Shown here: one piece after another, positions 21,641 to 35,249 of the stretch
How the letters are laid out: each line of letters begins with the position of its first letter
Position numbering within the stretch: position 1 is the first letter of the stretch
Source of the DNA: Poa pratensis
Lineage: Eukaryota > Streptophyta > Magnoliopsida > Poales > Poaceae
DNA: 64,000 nucleotides
Assembly: GCA_947311845.1 (NCBI GenBank)
Contig: CAMZMU010000069.1
Span: forward strand, 9,541,875-9,605,874
Direction: 5' to 3'
Translations under genes and position numbers: made by a program
Notes under the pieces: model-generated
What the model saw: only the letters and a program-made list of their open reading frames with translations
Databases searched by the model: none
What the model was told of the DNA's origin: nothing

Positions 21641-22885
21641 ATATTTCTCGTGGGATTTGCTATGCTGATGGTATTCATGCCACCGGTTGGAAATAGTTTC
21701 ATCTCATTGTTATAATGATTAAATAAACAGGCTATTAATGACCTAAGATAATGGAAGTGGCTTAAATGGAAAGACCTGTGTCGCTTCCCAGGCGACGCTG
21801 GGGGCGCACGCTCCCAAGGAAACAAACATGGTAATACATTTTGGTCTCCGCGTGTCTCGGTTATTCCTATCCAGACTCTTTCATTATTGTATCTACCTTT
21901 CTCATAGCCTTCGTGTTTGAAGTACGCCCACCCCTCCCCCTCTAGGTTCTCACCTCTATCCTTCCATCCCTCCTACCCGAGAAGTTGTTATGTTGATTTA
22001 CACAAAACAATTAACATCAGACACTTTGATATGTGGTTTATTTGCCACGATTGAAAATGTTTTTGGTACGCCACTACTCAAGACAAGAAAAAAAGTAGAA
22101 CATCCAAATACAATAAAAACAAGATGGTGCAACGTAAGACAATGCAAAACGTGCTCTCAGGTGGGGACAAAAATTGCAGTACATTCAAACGCACAACAAG
22201 CTAAGGCACTCCAAAATATGCACTTAGGAACAGTTCATTCAAACTCAGTGCATTAGGCAGGACAAAAAAGGCTAGACCCGAACTCAATGCAATTCCAAGA
22301 AAGATCAAAACATGCATTTAAAGTAGTGCAAAAAGTTATCGAAATATATCAACATGGATTTGGACTCTCAGACTCTCAGTACAAAGATATTTTTCCTTTT
22401 GTTTTTGAATCTACAAAAAGTAAAAAAATAAACCGCCCGAGGCCTCCCACATGGCTTACCAAAGAATGACAACTCGCGCATGGGAAACATCGTGGGGAGA
22501 TGACTCCCCACAACACGCCAATTTTCGCGTTTGGAGGCGCTAAAACGTGACTTCCTCAATTAGCGTCATTTTATGTAAAGCTAATGTGTTTTTTATTTTA
22601 TTTTTCTTATTTTGACTTTACTTTATTTTTTTTACTTAATCTGAATTAGAAATAAATGTTTACGCATTACCACATAAAATTTAAAGTGTCAAAAAATGTA
22701 CCTCTCTTAAAAAATGTTTGCGACTCTCTAAAACATGTTTCTTTGACATCGTTTTAATTTCATTTTTGTTGTTTCTTTGACATTGTTTTGTGTTTCTCTA
22801 AAACATGTTTCTTTGCCATTGCTTGGTTACTTGTCAGTGACAGACTATATACTTGAGATATGTTGAGAAGGAGTTGTAATTTACA
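21641..22885. other. intergenic, no gene recognised
   Basis: Contains the aldo-keto reductase 3' flank and AT-rich DNA with CATTGTTTTG / AAAACATGTTTCTTTGCCATT direct repeats near 22720-22820. No coding sequence is supported. Confidence 0.5.
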
Positions 22886-23335
22886 AAAAAATTCCATTGT
22901 GAGCTATGTCCCACTGGGCAGACTGAGAATTGGCGGCACCTATTCTTTCATTGCGCGCAATTTGCGTGCAAGAGTACGGAACTATTTGGAAATACTGTGG
23001 GGGCAAGCAGACACATATATTGGATCAAATTGTTGAGGAAGGTCGGAAGACTTTCAGTCAACCTTTCTTTATGGAAGTTGTGATCATTCCATGTTGGCAT
23101 ATTTGGAAACAGAGGAATGTTGCCATCTTTGAGAATGTTCTTCCAACATTCAGAGCTTGGAGAGGGGCTTTCATCCATGATATCACCTTGCATATGCATA
23201 GAGTGAAGAAAGAGCATGTACCCATTCTGTCAAGATGGATTAACAACCTAGCATAACCTATTTCGCTTTGTAACTTTGTAAATATTTGTGCAGTTTAATA
23301 AACTGTAGGGTTGTTGCCCAACAGTTTCATGGTTA
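22886..23335 (+). mobile_element. 5'-truncated LINE fragment (reverse-transcriptase C-terminal region)
   Basis: One frame gives CELCPTGQTENWRHLFFHC, the Cys-rich zf-RVT motif found at the C-terminus of plant LINE ORF2. After a frame change it continues FFMEVVIIPCWHIWKQRNVA to SRWINNLA and a stop, the usual end of that protein. The 3' tail has AATAAACTG and an A-rich end at about 23335. It is a dead, frameshifted fragment. Confidence 0.8.
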
Positions 23336-24156
23336 AAAAAATGTTTCATGGATTTGCGGAAAAAAGTATGTGACATACATAGAGCATTTTTTGAGATACC
23401 AGCCCTTCAAAACGTTCATGTGTCTCAGTACAAATGGTCATGAGTTTTTGAGTAAATGCTCACATATTCTAGAAGAGATGTTGATGGTTTTCAGATGAGA
23501 AGATCATCTCTATGGGGCGAAAGAAAACAAAAAAAGTGAAAATTGCGAAAGGAAAATAAACAATTGAAGGCGTGGATTTGGGCCTAAACATTATCCCATG
23601 AACTCTATTGTGTTGTTAAATGTTTGCGCTAGGCCTTACGGGGCTCCATATGCACACCACGCTGTTACTACCTCCTAGTATAGCTCATAAAAAGCACACC
23701 AGTTCTCCACTCACTTCAGGTTAAAAAAAAGGTTCTCCACTCACTTTCGATGGATTACCTTGCCTCTTTACGCTAGACAGAGAGATTCGAGAGGCAGAAA
23801 CATAGTACACTGACCAAGTAAGTGACCATGCACGAGTACGATCACGACAGTAAAAAAAAAAAAGGTGTAGGTTTGTTGTGCGTGCGTGCGTGGCCAGAGT
23901 CCAGAGGCAGACGCGAATATGACCGGTGACTAGCTATAGTCTATAGCTAGATCGATCCTGCATGCGTGCGTGTACACCCACGCAAGGTGCAACTTTTGTC
24001 GCCCAAGAAACGACGGCTGATGGCGATGGACCCGCGTCCACTGCGCTTACCGCTTACGTAGTCATGTCTACCAGGGACTCATCTCACTTTGCAATCGTGA
24101 GCTTGATCGTGCCATGTGCTACGTCTCCATCACCATGAAGGGCTTCTATTCTGATC
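23336..24156. other. intergenic, nothing recognised
   Basis: No coding sequence. A short A tract at 23853-23864 and GCGTGCGT motifs are the only local features. Confidence 0.5.
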
Positions 24157-24157
24157 T

Positions 24158-25106
24158 TAGAGCATCTCCACCGGCCCTCCTAGTAGTATAATTGGGGTAC
24201 GGACTTCAGCCATACCCCCACCCCCAGTAGCAACAGTTTTGTCAGATTAGTCCAATATCGTGTTCAGCACCCAGACACGACCCCGGTACATAAGGGCCGG
24301 CACCGGTGTGGGAGTGCCCACGTCCACGTCGGATACATGTGGGCCACGTTGTCAATGACCCATAGCGGATCAAAGCTGTTAATGCGGACGGGGCGGTCGT
24401 TCAACTTCAGTTATGACGCGTAAGCTCCCTGGCCGGCATCGACGCGCGTCCACGCTTCGCCTTCCTGACACACGTTGCTGGCATAATGTCACCTAGAGAA
24501 CCGTCGACGGCGTTAAGACGTTTCCCGCGCTTGCTCCCCGCCGCACCGACTCCTCGCGCATGCTTTTATAAACCGCGGCGCGCACCATCCCCTCCTAATC
24601 TCTTTGTCGTTGCTCTCACCCATTCTCCTATCCCCTCTATCCACTACCTCCCTTGCACCAGGCGCAAATGGCCACCAATGACAATGCCGGTGAATGTGGC
24701 AACGTCTACAAGATTGTGCCAGCGCCTCACACCGGAGCAACCGGCGGACCCGAGGTGTGACAAGGGCAGACCAAACTTGCTAGAGATCATGAAGGAGGAG
24801 CGACAGGCCGGCCGGCGGGCCGTCGACCATTACGAGGGTCGGCTGCTGCCCGCCATCTGAAACCGACGCGACCGCTACAGGTTTCAGCCGTCGCCTGGTC
24901 CACCCCCCTTCTAGGGCCACCCCCCCCCCCCCCCCCCCTATTGTCACGCTCCTCCTCCCCATCCTTGCGCACGGCGACCCTGCAATCGTCCCGCTGGGGT
25001 TAGCCGACCTAATAGGACGGCAAAGATTGCTGGGGCTTCTAATAGCATCTGTCCGGCCGGCGCATTTGCTAGACCGTCTATTACAAGCTCCGGTAGAGAT
25101 GCTATC
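24158..25106. mobile_element. possible TIR transposon with captured GC-rich DNA
   Basis: The left end reads TTAGAGCATCTCCACCGG and the right side holds CCGGTAGAGATGCT (25091-25104), an imperfect inverted pair. GAGCATCTCCA ends are common in grass DNA transposons. The interior has a TATA-like TTTTATAAACCGCG and a short ATG frame (MATNDNAGECGNVYKIVPAP) that stops soon. No transposase or certain target duplication is seen, so the call is tentative. Confidence 0.35.
24920..24938. repeat. poly-C tract
   Basis: Nineteen consecutive C residues. It is separate from the one at 17274. Confidence 0.9.
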
Positions 25107-25811
25107 AGTACTCTGTCACCGAGCGTGCGCAACACACGCTCTCGTTGCAACTAAAGCCACCGGCCGCATGAGGACCTCTCGTGTCACGAAAAGCTTCTTT
25201 AGTTTCGCCACCCTTCCTTTCTAATTTCCGATTATAATTGCTCTGAAACGAGGTCGAGTACAAGTCCAACTACCACTCACAAGATTAATAAACAAGAGTC
25301 CAACACGAGTGATCTACCAACCTTACGTGCTAATTACTAAAGTATAGCTGCTTTATATAGGCTACCCAAAGTTAGTATAGCCGACTAGGAGTTTTGTCCT
25401 ACGCGGCACATGATAATAGAGGGATAAGAGACGAGGACGTATACGCCAATTAGTAGTTACCAATGCAAGATCGATGTTCGTATCAGTGTCACCCGGCACT
25501 AAGCTAAAGATGCGAATTATTCGTGCCGGAAAGAGCTAGGCGGCAAAGGGTCGCAACTCGCAGGTGGAAATTAAAGAGCTGATCGCGACGTTTGTAGATT
25601 CAGAGGAAATTAAAGAGCTTTGGGACACTGTTGGATTCCATAACAGGGAACATCCATAACAGGGAACAGAACGGACGAATCAAGTACTAGTATCGTGTAG
25701 TGTAGTGTAGTGTAGCTAGCTGTTCACCAATATATTATTGCACAGAAAGCTATAATATTTTTCTCTGAACTGTAGTCTTACAAATTAAGAGAGCTAAGTG
25801 ATATAGCGCCC
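25107..25811. other. intergenic, nothing recognised
   Basis: Non-coding. A short GTAGT repeat (tgtagtgtagtgtagtgtag) occurs at about 25696-25716. Confidence 0.5.
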
Positions 25812-26781
25812 CGATGGCACCCGTACCCATTGGGTATGGGTAGAGGTTAACCAAACCCGCACCCGTGTTTTAAAATCTTAACCACACCCACACCCATACC
25901 CACGTCTGGGTACAGATTTTGTACCGAACCAGAACCCGCGTGGGTATTAAAAACCCGCGGGTAAACCCACCAACAAGTCATTCATCCACAATATATAAGA
26001 AAACCATCCACATGTATGATCATTCTCATCCATTAATTCGGCGAACGGCACACATATATGAAAATAAACAATAAAATAACACAATATATATGAAAATGAA
26101 CAACAAAACAACTCATTCATCCACGCGGAGCTCGCCTCCACCGGTGTCCATGGCGAGCGGCCGCGGGCGTGGCTGATCCGGCTACCGCATTCAGGGGAGT
26201 GTGTACGAGAGGGCGGGATGGCGGACTGGCGGAGGCCGGTGACTGTCTGGTTGTAGGAAGGGCGGGCGGTGACGAGGAGCCGTGAGGGAGATGGCCATAT
26301 CAATCTAAAAGTAGTCGAGACTGGAGAGGAAACGACGTGGGCGAGGACTGCATGGGAATTGTGTATCAGGGAAACAAGCGAGAATTACGTAGCCATATAC
26401 TCCCTCCGTTTGGAAAAGGATATATTTCATATATCCAAATTCGGATGTATGTGTACACTAAAATATGTCTACATACATCTGAATCTAGACAAATCAAAGA
26501 CATCATTTTCCGGACGGAGGGAGTAGTATTTCGAGATTTTTTCCCCTGAATAACACTATGTACCATGAACCTCATGTCAAAAACAAAATAAATGGATATG
26601 TGGGTATGCGGGTATGGGTACTACTTTACCATACCCGCACCCGCAATACCCACTGGGTACACACTTTTAACCATTTGCTTACCCATGAGTAAAGTTTATT
26701 TACCAAATCCTTACCCTAATGGGTAAATACCCACTGCGTATGCGGGTAATGGGTACCCATTGCCAACGGTAATAGCGGTGG
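25812..26781. mobile_element. hAT-like element rich in GGGTA/TACCC motifs
   Basis: Both ends are dense in opposing TACCC and GGGTA motifs: GGCACCCGTACCCATTGGGT on the left, and GGCAATGGGTACCCATTACC on the right in reverse complement. Flanks atatagcg and taatagcg are a possible decayed 8-bp duplication. The middle is unrelated GC-rich DNA plus a nested Stowaway MITE. No transposase is visible. Confidence 0.45.
26400..26523. mobile_element. Stowaway MITE
   Basis: Ends are CTCCCTCCGTTTGGAAAAGG and its inverted counterpart (CCGGACGGAGGGAG), flanked by TA at 26398-26399 and 26524-26525. The 124-bp length is normal. It is nested inside the GGGTA-rich element. Confidence 0.88.
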
Positions 26782-27081
26782 ACTAGAACGAATCGATGCT
26801 CAGTTGAATCAAAAGTAGTTAATTGATTCCATATCTCCACGATAGCAGAGGGAAGCAACACTACATGCTGCACGTCGACATAAGCAGGTCCGATTATATA
26901 TCCAGTTACATAGCCAGAGATCGATCTTGAAGTCAAAATGTGAAATAAGAAAACTACTGGACCATCGACACACGCAGGCAACGTTCTCCCTCTCTGCATT
27001 ACACGTTACTCTAGCTTGACCATACACGAGATCGAAGAAATGCACGCGCGCATACACGTACGGATGCATGGCTAGCTAGAG
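26782..27081. other. 3' flank of the WAT1-type gene
   Basis: Non-coding stretch downstream of the transporter stop codon, presumably including its 3' UTR. Confidence 0.4.
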
Positions 27082-29365
27082 CTAGTAGCAGATCGCACCC
27101 TTCACCGGCGCCGGCGTCTCGACGTCGTCGGCGACCTGGCCACCGCAGACATGCCTGCCGCCGTTGCAACCACCGTTGCTGCTGTTGCCGTTGACAGGGA
27201 CCGAAGTGAGCGGGAGGGCTAGCTTCTCGGCGACAGAGGCGGCCGGCTTGCTGTCGAGGACGTCGCTGCTCTTGCCCCAGATGAGGGAGTAGAGGCCGAG
27301 CACTATGATCGCCGCGCCAATCACACTGAGGCCACATATCGAAACGGGAGTTAATAGATTGGTTAATCAGATAGATACTGGTGCTTAAAGAGTTGCTAGA
27401 ACATGGTGGAGCTGGATTCAGTTAATTAGCAAGTAAATTACTAATTTGGTTTAGTTACCTTCCTAGCGTGGTCTCTTCTTTGAGGAGAATGGAGCCCATG
27501 ACGGCGGTGATGAGCATGCAGAGTGGCTGGAACGCCGTCACGAACACCGGCCCGCGCGTCTTCGTCACCAGCCCCTGCACGTAGAAGGCCACGCCGGAGC
27601 ACACGATGCCGGAGTAGACGACGGTGAAGAGGCGGGTGTCGAGGCCGACGGCCCATGCGCCCGGGTCCCGGCGCTCCGCCACCAGCGTTATTACGGCGTT
27701 TATCACGGCGCCCATGAAGCAGATCACCGACGTCAGCGTCAGCGGCGCCGGGTAGCTGTTCAGCGTGTTTGACTGCGCACGTCCATGCAAACACGTCGTC
27801 AGGCACGGCCAGAGACTAACTAATCAAAGGATCCGTCAACGCGTTTACTGAACTTATTTACCTGGAGGACGAAGAAGCCGGCCCAAGCGACGCAACTGGC
27901 GATGATCATGATGGTGCCGATGAGCCAGGTGGAGCTGCTCTGGGCGGCGGCCGCCGCCGCCGGGTCAGCGTGGTGGGCGCCCTTGGCCCAGGGGAACTGC
28001 ACCACGGGGCCATGGTACATGATCATCAGCACTGCGCCGGTGACGGTGCACATGGTTCCGGCGACCTTGGCCTGGCTGTGTAGGCTCGGAAGCGGAGCTT
28101 CTCCATCCGGAGGATGATAGCCATGATGAAGGTGACGGCGGGGAGGATGTTGACCAGCGCGGAAGAGAAGCTGGCCGAGGTGAACTTGTTGCCGAGGTAG
28201 TACAGGTTCTGGTCAATCACAGGCCTGCTCGACATAGAATCGTTGGAATTAATCCATGCATGATGCATGTTAGAAAGTGTGAGTCGAGTTGCATATGCAT
28301 GCATGGCACGTACTCGAGTAACGCGAGGCCGCATATCTTGATGAAGATGGGCATTGTTATCTTGGGCCTCAGTCCCCTACAATGTTGCAGAATTGCGATT
28401 AATTAATTTCCGACTTAGTATACAACAAAAGAACTTAAAAGTCACTGGTTACTGAGTGTAGAACTTGCTAGTATAGAAAAAGAAAAACAATTGTCATATC
28501 ATGCAATAAGCACTTGGGTACTTGATCGAGAGTGCAGTGGAATCAACCGAGCTAATGCTTTGCTTCACAATTCACAAGTAGCTAGCTAGCTAGCTAGTGC
28601 GCGTACACGCACATGAAACAAAACGTTGTCGAGTCTATGTGTCGGTATAAAGATTATCCAGAGGCGTCAACCAGACTGATGTCATGGAAAAGGGCAGAAG
28701 AAAAGCTGAATTGAATATACCTATTATCACTTAGAAATAGGTCATAGCAAGGCTAGCCATAGGTGCGCGTTGCTGGTGGCCTGCACCAACTTGTGCTTGT
28801 AGTTCATTAGTGCTTGATTACGTAAGTAGTAGTGGTAGAAACTGGAAACCGATAGATGGCAACAGTAACAGCTAACTTTGGCTGATAATAACTAAAGAAT
28901 CTTATCTCTCCCTCGATTTAGCTCGTGAGCCTCAAATAAGTAGAACATGCCAAACCGGGTGGTGCTGCTAGTTTCCATAAGAAATCTCTTCAACTACACA
29001 AAAGCTACGTCTGCCATCCGACTCATCTTCACAATACCAGCTTGATCGATCGATGCTGTGCATGCGTATCAAGGAAGTTTGAATTGCATGTGCATGCATT
29101 CGAACCATGGACAATCTAGCAAGCTGATCGATCGCCCGAGGGAGAAAACTAACTGCGATATAGGTTGGTTACCTCTCGAAGATGAGTGTGAATGGCGTCA
29201 TGACGGCGGTGGCGACGATGTTGCGGTAGGTGACGAGGACGAAGTGGCTCATGCCCTGCTTGAGGAGGCGACGGAGACGATGTACATGCCGGCGTAGCCG
29301 ACCTGCAGCAGCACCATCATCATGTACGGCTTCACGTCGTTCAGCACCTTCTTCCCCACACCCAT
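27082..29365 (-). pseudogene. WAT1-related (EamA/nodulin MtN21) transporter, five exons, two 1-nt frameshifts
   Basis: WAT1-related proteins have ten membrane spans in two EamA repeats; the founder exports auxin from vacuoles. Exons are 29365-29173, 28376-28314, 28224-27862, 27772-27459 and 27325-27082, all GT-AG. Landmarks in order: MGVGKKVLNDVKPYMMMVLL, GLRPKITMPIFIKICGLALL, PVIDQNLYYLGNKFTSASFS, SALVNILPAVTFIMAIILRM, YSGIVCSGVAFYVQGLVTKT, RGPVFVTAFQPL, then SVIGAAIIVLGLYSLIWGKS. With two bases restored it would be about 392 aa, the normal length. One base is missing near 29270-29275 (VSVAS to LKQGMSH) and one near 28082-28090 (LRFR to SLHSQAK). Both sit in short identical-base runs, so sequence error is as likely as loss of function. 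A TATA box precedes it. Confidence 0.88.
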
Positions 29366-29553
29366 GGTGGCTAAGACCTAGCTAGCTTGATCTCTCTCCT
29401 CCAACAAAGAGAGACAGAGAGGATCTAGGCACAAGCACACAGCTCACTACGTACGAACACCGTTGTGAGGCTGCGGCTGCCAAAGGTCACAAGCTGCTCT
29501 AGCTCGATCGGCGAGTGCAGTAGGCGACGAGGAAATGAGCTCGCCGTCGAGGG

Positions 29554-29561
29554 TATTTATA
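29554..29561 (-). promoter_or_regulatory. TATA box of the WAT1-type gene
   Basis: Minus-strand TATAAATA, about 190 bp upstream of the start codon, in a GC-rich context. This leaves room for a 5' UTR of about 160 nt. Confidence 0.6.
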
Positions 29562-30250
29562 ACGGCGAGAGAGGGTCGGGCCAGCTTGGCATCCATGCAT
29601 TGGCATGGCACCACCACCAAACGTACGTGTGGTTCAATTCGCTACTACGAGTAGTACTGGTAGTAGTGTGGCGTTGATGGAGATGGATCCGACTCACTCG
29701 TCCACCCAGTTTTAGCCAGCAGCGGACGCCACAAGTTTTAGCGTTGGACTACATCGGGGAGAGAATGTGGCCGGCCGGGGACGTAGGTGCGTGCGTGTCC
29801 ACGATGTTGATCCACTTCCGGGACGGGCGGGTCGTCTACATCCATGTCTACGTTGCCGGCTCTGCTGCCCATGCCGGCTACAAGAACGGAGATGCCAGGC
29901 CGGCAAGCCGGCCGATCGAGTACTGTCTAGTGTGTAGATCGAGATCTACCCAACGGACATGGATGCACCCCCGATGCGACACAGGGAGTACTACTACATG
30001 GACACAGGGAGTTGCCAAAACTACTGTGGCTACTGGCTAGCTAGTCGATCGATGGATCATAGAGGACAGCTAGGGACGTGTTTGGTTGGTCCAAGGCTTC
30101 CTATGGGTCTATTACATGTAATTTTGGTGCGTTTGGTGGGCTGCCTTGTATGTGGAATCTTACATAGCACGAAACTTAAAACAGAGATGGGTCTGCCCTA
30201 AAAAAAGGTTGAACCGGCCATTTCCGTTGAGCGAGGTTCGTAGGAGCGAA
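29562..30250. other. intergenic, nothing recognised
   Basis: Upstream flank of the transporter. Small tandem motif ACACAGGGAGT (29979 and 30004). No gene supported. Confidence 0.45.
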
Positions 30251-31209
<959 letters not shown>

Positions 31210-31235
31210 TTGTTCTGATCACTAGGTATTTATTT

Positions 31236-31700
31236 TGCAGTCCTCAAAAGGGCTGCTCCAAAAAAGCTGGTGAGGGCAGCGCTGCCAAGAGGAGAAAGTC
31301 CGTGAATGTGTAGGCCACTTCCATGAGCGGGTTTCTCCAACCCAATTCTGCAAGGTGATCCTTACACCTGGGTTGGAGACTTGGAGTTGCTTCCCATCCC
31401 TCCAGCCTTCCATCAGCATCTCGCTAGGAAGCATCCCAAGAGACGTCGTCTTCAAGACCAACATTGGTTGCAACTGGAAGGTGAAAATCATTGATCACAA
31501 TTGGAATGTTGCCATTGATCGATCAAGGGTGGGCAGGATGTGCCGTCGTTCACTAGATCATGATTGGCTACTTCTTGACCTTCAATGTCGTGAAGCCAAA
31601 TAATATCTACAGGGTCACCATCTTTGACTACATCTGCTTGGAGATTGTGAAGCAGTGCGAGGAGCATATAAAATTCCTGATGTTGATCAACGATGAGTGA
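31236..31700 (+). pseudogene. B3-domain (REM-like) DNA-binding protein pseudogene
   Basis: An acceptor-like TATTTTGCAG leads into B3-domain pieces in different frames: GHFHERVSPTQFCKVILTPG, LELLPIPPAFHQHL, GSIPRDVVFKTNIGCNWKVK, and finally IGYFLTFNVVKPNNIYRVTI then FDYICLEIVKQCEEHIKF, with a stop at 31698-31700. These match the fold order of plant B3 domains (strand pairs, then the TFK/YRVTIFD core). At least three frame changes are needed, so no full domain can be made. Neighbouring (GT)n and AT-rich DNA suggest old relaxed sequence. REM-type genes form large, fast-changing clusters in grasses, so a functional relative may lie nearby. Confidence 0.82.
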
Positions 31701-33129
31701 GATCGATGATCACTTATGAGTGTATGTTTGTCTGTCTGTCATGTAAATTATGTGTGTTGTTAAATCTTAGCTGCTATGTTTTTGTCTTAGTGCTAGCAGA
31801 CTAAGACTATCAAATGGTATTCTAAATATCCGTCTGTTGGTGCTTGTTTTATGTGCTTCTATAAGTCTATGTGTTTTAAGTGACATAGATGTTGGTAACC
31901 TCGCCACTCTGAGAAGTGGTGAGAGTATCTGGCTGTGAGAACATAACCAAATAACTGTGTGTGCATCTGCTAAGCATATACAGATCACCAAACACAGATG
32001 GTTGTTTAACTTGGGTGTATGCGTGCTCAACCTTTCCAACGAAGATGTAGTTCTGGATCAACATATCGAACTTAGGGAATAAAACCATGACTCCCTATAT
32101 TCCCTCTCTTACATTTTGTCTTTAAAGTTTACTCACGTTGTGTTAATGTTTTATTTGTGTCTTCATCAACTGTGTGCAATCATCAAACTAAACTTGTGTT
32201 GCATTAAATTTTGCTTATTCTGAAGCCCGATGTTCATGTCACTCTAGTAACTTCTGCTTTCCTGCAATCCACTCAGTATGAAGATGGTTGTTTGCTCATA
32301 TTTTGAAGCTTTTAATTGATTTATTGCTATTATTCATCATTACAACAATCTATGCTATATGTGTTTGTCGTTGAAACATCTTGTCAAGCATAAGTTTTAT
32401 ACGCTGTATCCTCCTTAGTCAAAGACTCATCATATATCTTTCAAGTATCATCACATAAAGTTTTATTCGAGCGAAGTTTTCACAAACTCCTATTCACCCC
32501 CTCTAGTCGTATATCTCTACCATTAAATATTTAATTTTAAATATTGATGTTCATGCATGACTTTTATGTGTATACAATTTGATATTTGAATTTCCTGATA
32601 TTCTTAATGTATATATTGTGGACAGTGCAACGTTTGCTTTTGTGAAGAGTGTGTAATCAACACCAACTATGAAAGAAAGTGAAACTTTGGTCATGTCACC
32701 TACTATTTTAGTATGCATTAGTGTTTTTGTAATATGCATGATAGGACTATTTAATTTATTATATTATGCTATACAAACCCAGTTAGGACAGCCATATGAT
32801 ATTTTGACTGATTCAGCAAACACCGGCGTATGAGTTATTTGCTTAGAAATGCTTGCTAGACCAGGACTGGATATCATATCAATGATTTGGTTTAGTGAAT
32901 GTATGTTTGATTAAAAGAAAACAGTTTAAGTTAATGAATCATCTGGGTGGATTGGCAAAGTTAGGTTTATGTTGAGTGGCACAGTATGGGCTATACCTAC
33001 GTGTCCTTGTGGTTTCCATTCAGGATTAAAAAGATTGAAGATGTAGATGCGTAGTAGCTTCAAGTGCAGCCACTTGTCATATGGTCTTTGTCTTGACTTA
33101 GTAGGTTATGGGAATCTGAAACCGTCATG
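31701..33129. other. intergenic, LTR-like trace
   Basis: No gene is seen. At 32480-32520, CACAAACTCCTATTCACCCC then CTCTAG resembles the 3' end of a copia-type LTR, in the opposite orientation to the similar segment at the right end of the window. No second end was found. Confidence 0.4.
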
Positions 33130-34134
33130 ACTAGCAGATGTAGTAGACTAGGTTGGCGTGGCTCCGCTTGTGGTTTGGGTTCGGTAGTGCGGCTGGGTTT
33201 TGTCTAGATCCGGCCTCCGCAATGGGCATGGTTGGATATATTGATTCAATTGTTGTTTTTCCGTAGATGGCTGCCCGGTGGCCGTCAGGGTGTGACTCGC
33301 CGCGCGTTAGACCTTCTCGTGGTCGAGTGTGGGTAAGGGGTTGGGTGTTGTATAGGACGTGAAGGAGTGTCCCTTTTTACCCTCTCCTTTTGTGGTTGGT
33401 AGCATTAGGCTTGGCGTGGGAACGGGCTCAGAGCCAAGGATGTGGGGGCGACGACCCTGGATGGTGAGCTAAATGCATTGGCTCTCCAGCGAGAGCGTAG
33501 TGTTGGTGATGTGCTTCTGTCATGTCGAGGTTGCTATGGTGGGAGGTCATGGAAAAGCTTTCGCCGACGGTGGCGGATGATACATGTAAAACGTATCAAC
33601 GAACTTTGTAGTTTATTAAGATGTTTTCTTTAATATTTCATTTATTTTATTGGACTAACCTATTAATAGTTGCAAAAAATGCATGAGTTCTTGTTTTACA
33701 CTTTGTTGTGTAGAAATTACTTGGAAACATGCTAAAAATGCAAGAGGAAACCTCGCTGGAGTCGAAATATGACTTCCCTGAAATCTGTCGGATCAACTGA
33801 TTTCAGAGATTGTCCGTTTTTGGTCTGAAGACGACGTCAAACGGAAAACGTCTAGTAGCAAAAGTTGCAGATAATTTCAAGCCAATATATCTGGATTAAC
33901 TATTCTCTTAGCTAGAGTGGTCCATTCTCTCATAAACTTATGTAATCAAACTTGGTGTTTGATGTTATAAATTGTTTTCGAATGTTCTATGGTGTCTATA
34001 CTATGTTTTGTGTAGTTCATTATTGTCTTATGGTTGAATTATTTAATATCTTTAGTTGATTCGAGTTGTATGTTGATATGGTACAGTCCTATGGTGCCTA
34101 TTATATTTATGTGCGCATGGATCATCATCATAGG

Positions 34135-35249
34135 CAGGGGCGGAACTACGCCCAGGGCAGCCAGGGCTGCAGCCCGGGTCATGGTCCGTGTAGTACAGGT
34201 AATCCATTCATAAAGTTACTGAAAATTGGAGTCCCGCACCAGCCTAGCCCGTGTCACAGAATCACAATGGCAAGGGCTAATACCAAACAGGCCCGTAAAT
34301 AATTATTTTCAAAGGCCCACGCTCGGCTAGTGCACAGGCAGTTCGTGTTCCGGTGGACCAGCGCGCTCGATCTAATTGCGAGAATTCTCACCCTCCTGGC
34401 TCCTTCCGCCGACACGCGACTTGATCTGGTCGCGACGGTAGATATGCTCGTCTCGACCTTGCCATGGCTCTGCCGCGACCCCGTCTAGGTGCCCGACCGC
34501 GCAGCACCACGCCTTCCTCGGTCCACACACCGTCGTTCCGCTCGTATGCCTCCAACTTGCCGGTGTCTTATCGGGTGCTATTTGTTCCTAGGTACTGTAA
34601 CTGTTGGCTTTTATACTGAAAGGCTTACTTTTTTCTCCAATCGTTTCTTGTTAAATTCTCTTTTAATTGCTGAAATTAGGGATTAGCCGATTGAATCTGA
34701 CAATGTAGACATAAAAATGAAGGGAACAAAGATGTGTTGAAATATATTTAATCAGGACATGTGTCAGTTGTCATCTATTTTCATCGGCTTCACGGCCCAT
34801 CAAATTCTCCCAGCTTATGTATTTGACAGTGACTTAGAAAGAAATTCATCGGCTTCACGGCCCATCAAATTCTCCCAGCTTATGTATTTGACAGTGACTT
34901 AGAAAGAAACACGACAGTTAGTCCGAGCTAGACACTGGTCAAGAGCATGATACTGTATAATTTTGATCGGCGATAATCGTAGCGCCAAGTGTCATCTAGA
35001 TGGCATTCTTGCTTTTCTTGGCCTTCGGCAACCAATCAATGAGCTAGATGTAAATAAGTGGAAGTATTTTTTATAATAGTTCATGCCAACAAAAGTTGGT
35101 CATAAGTTTCCTATGAAATAGATTACAAACAATAAAATAAGAATTTAGGAGAAATAGTTCAAAAGGTTAACCACTAGCCCAAATTTAGGTACCAGAGCTT
35201 AGCTTTAGGGTTTAGCCCCGGTCGTGCCTAAATCCTGGGTCCGCCACTG
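34135..35249. mobile_element. hAT-type non-autonomous transposon
   Basis: The perfect 8-bp direct repeat atcatagg lies at 34127-34134 and 35250-35257. Terminal inverted repeats are CAGGGGCGGAACTACGCCCAGG and, at the right end in reverse complement, CAGTGGCGGACCCAGGATTTAG. It is 1,115 bp with no intact transposase. It contains a 65-bp tandem duplication (34781-34910). Confidence 0.87.
34781..34910. repeat. 65-bp tandem duplication within the hAT element
   Basis: Two adjacent, essentially identical copies start at 34781 and 34846 with TCATCGGCTTCACGGCCCAT. Their identity means the duplication is young compared with the host element. Confidence 0.92.

Noticed and set aside
24486..24860. 124-aa open frame
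   Set aside because: No domain, and the local ATG in a better context gives a different, short frame. Probably captured or chance sequence.
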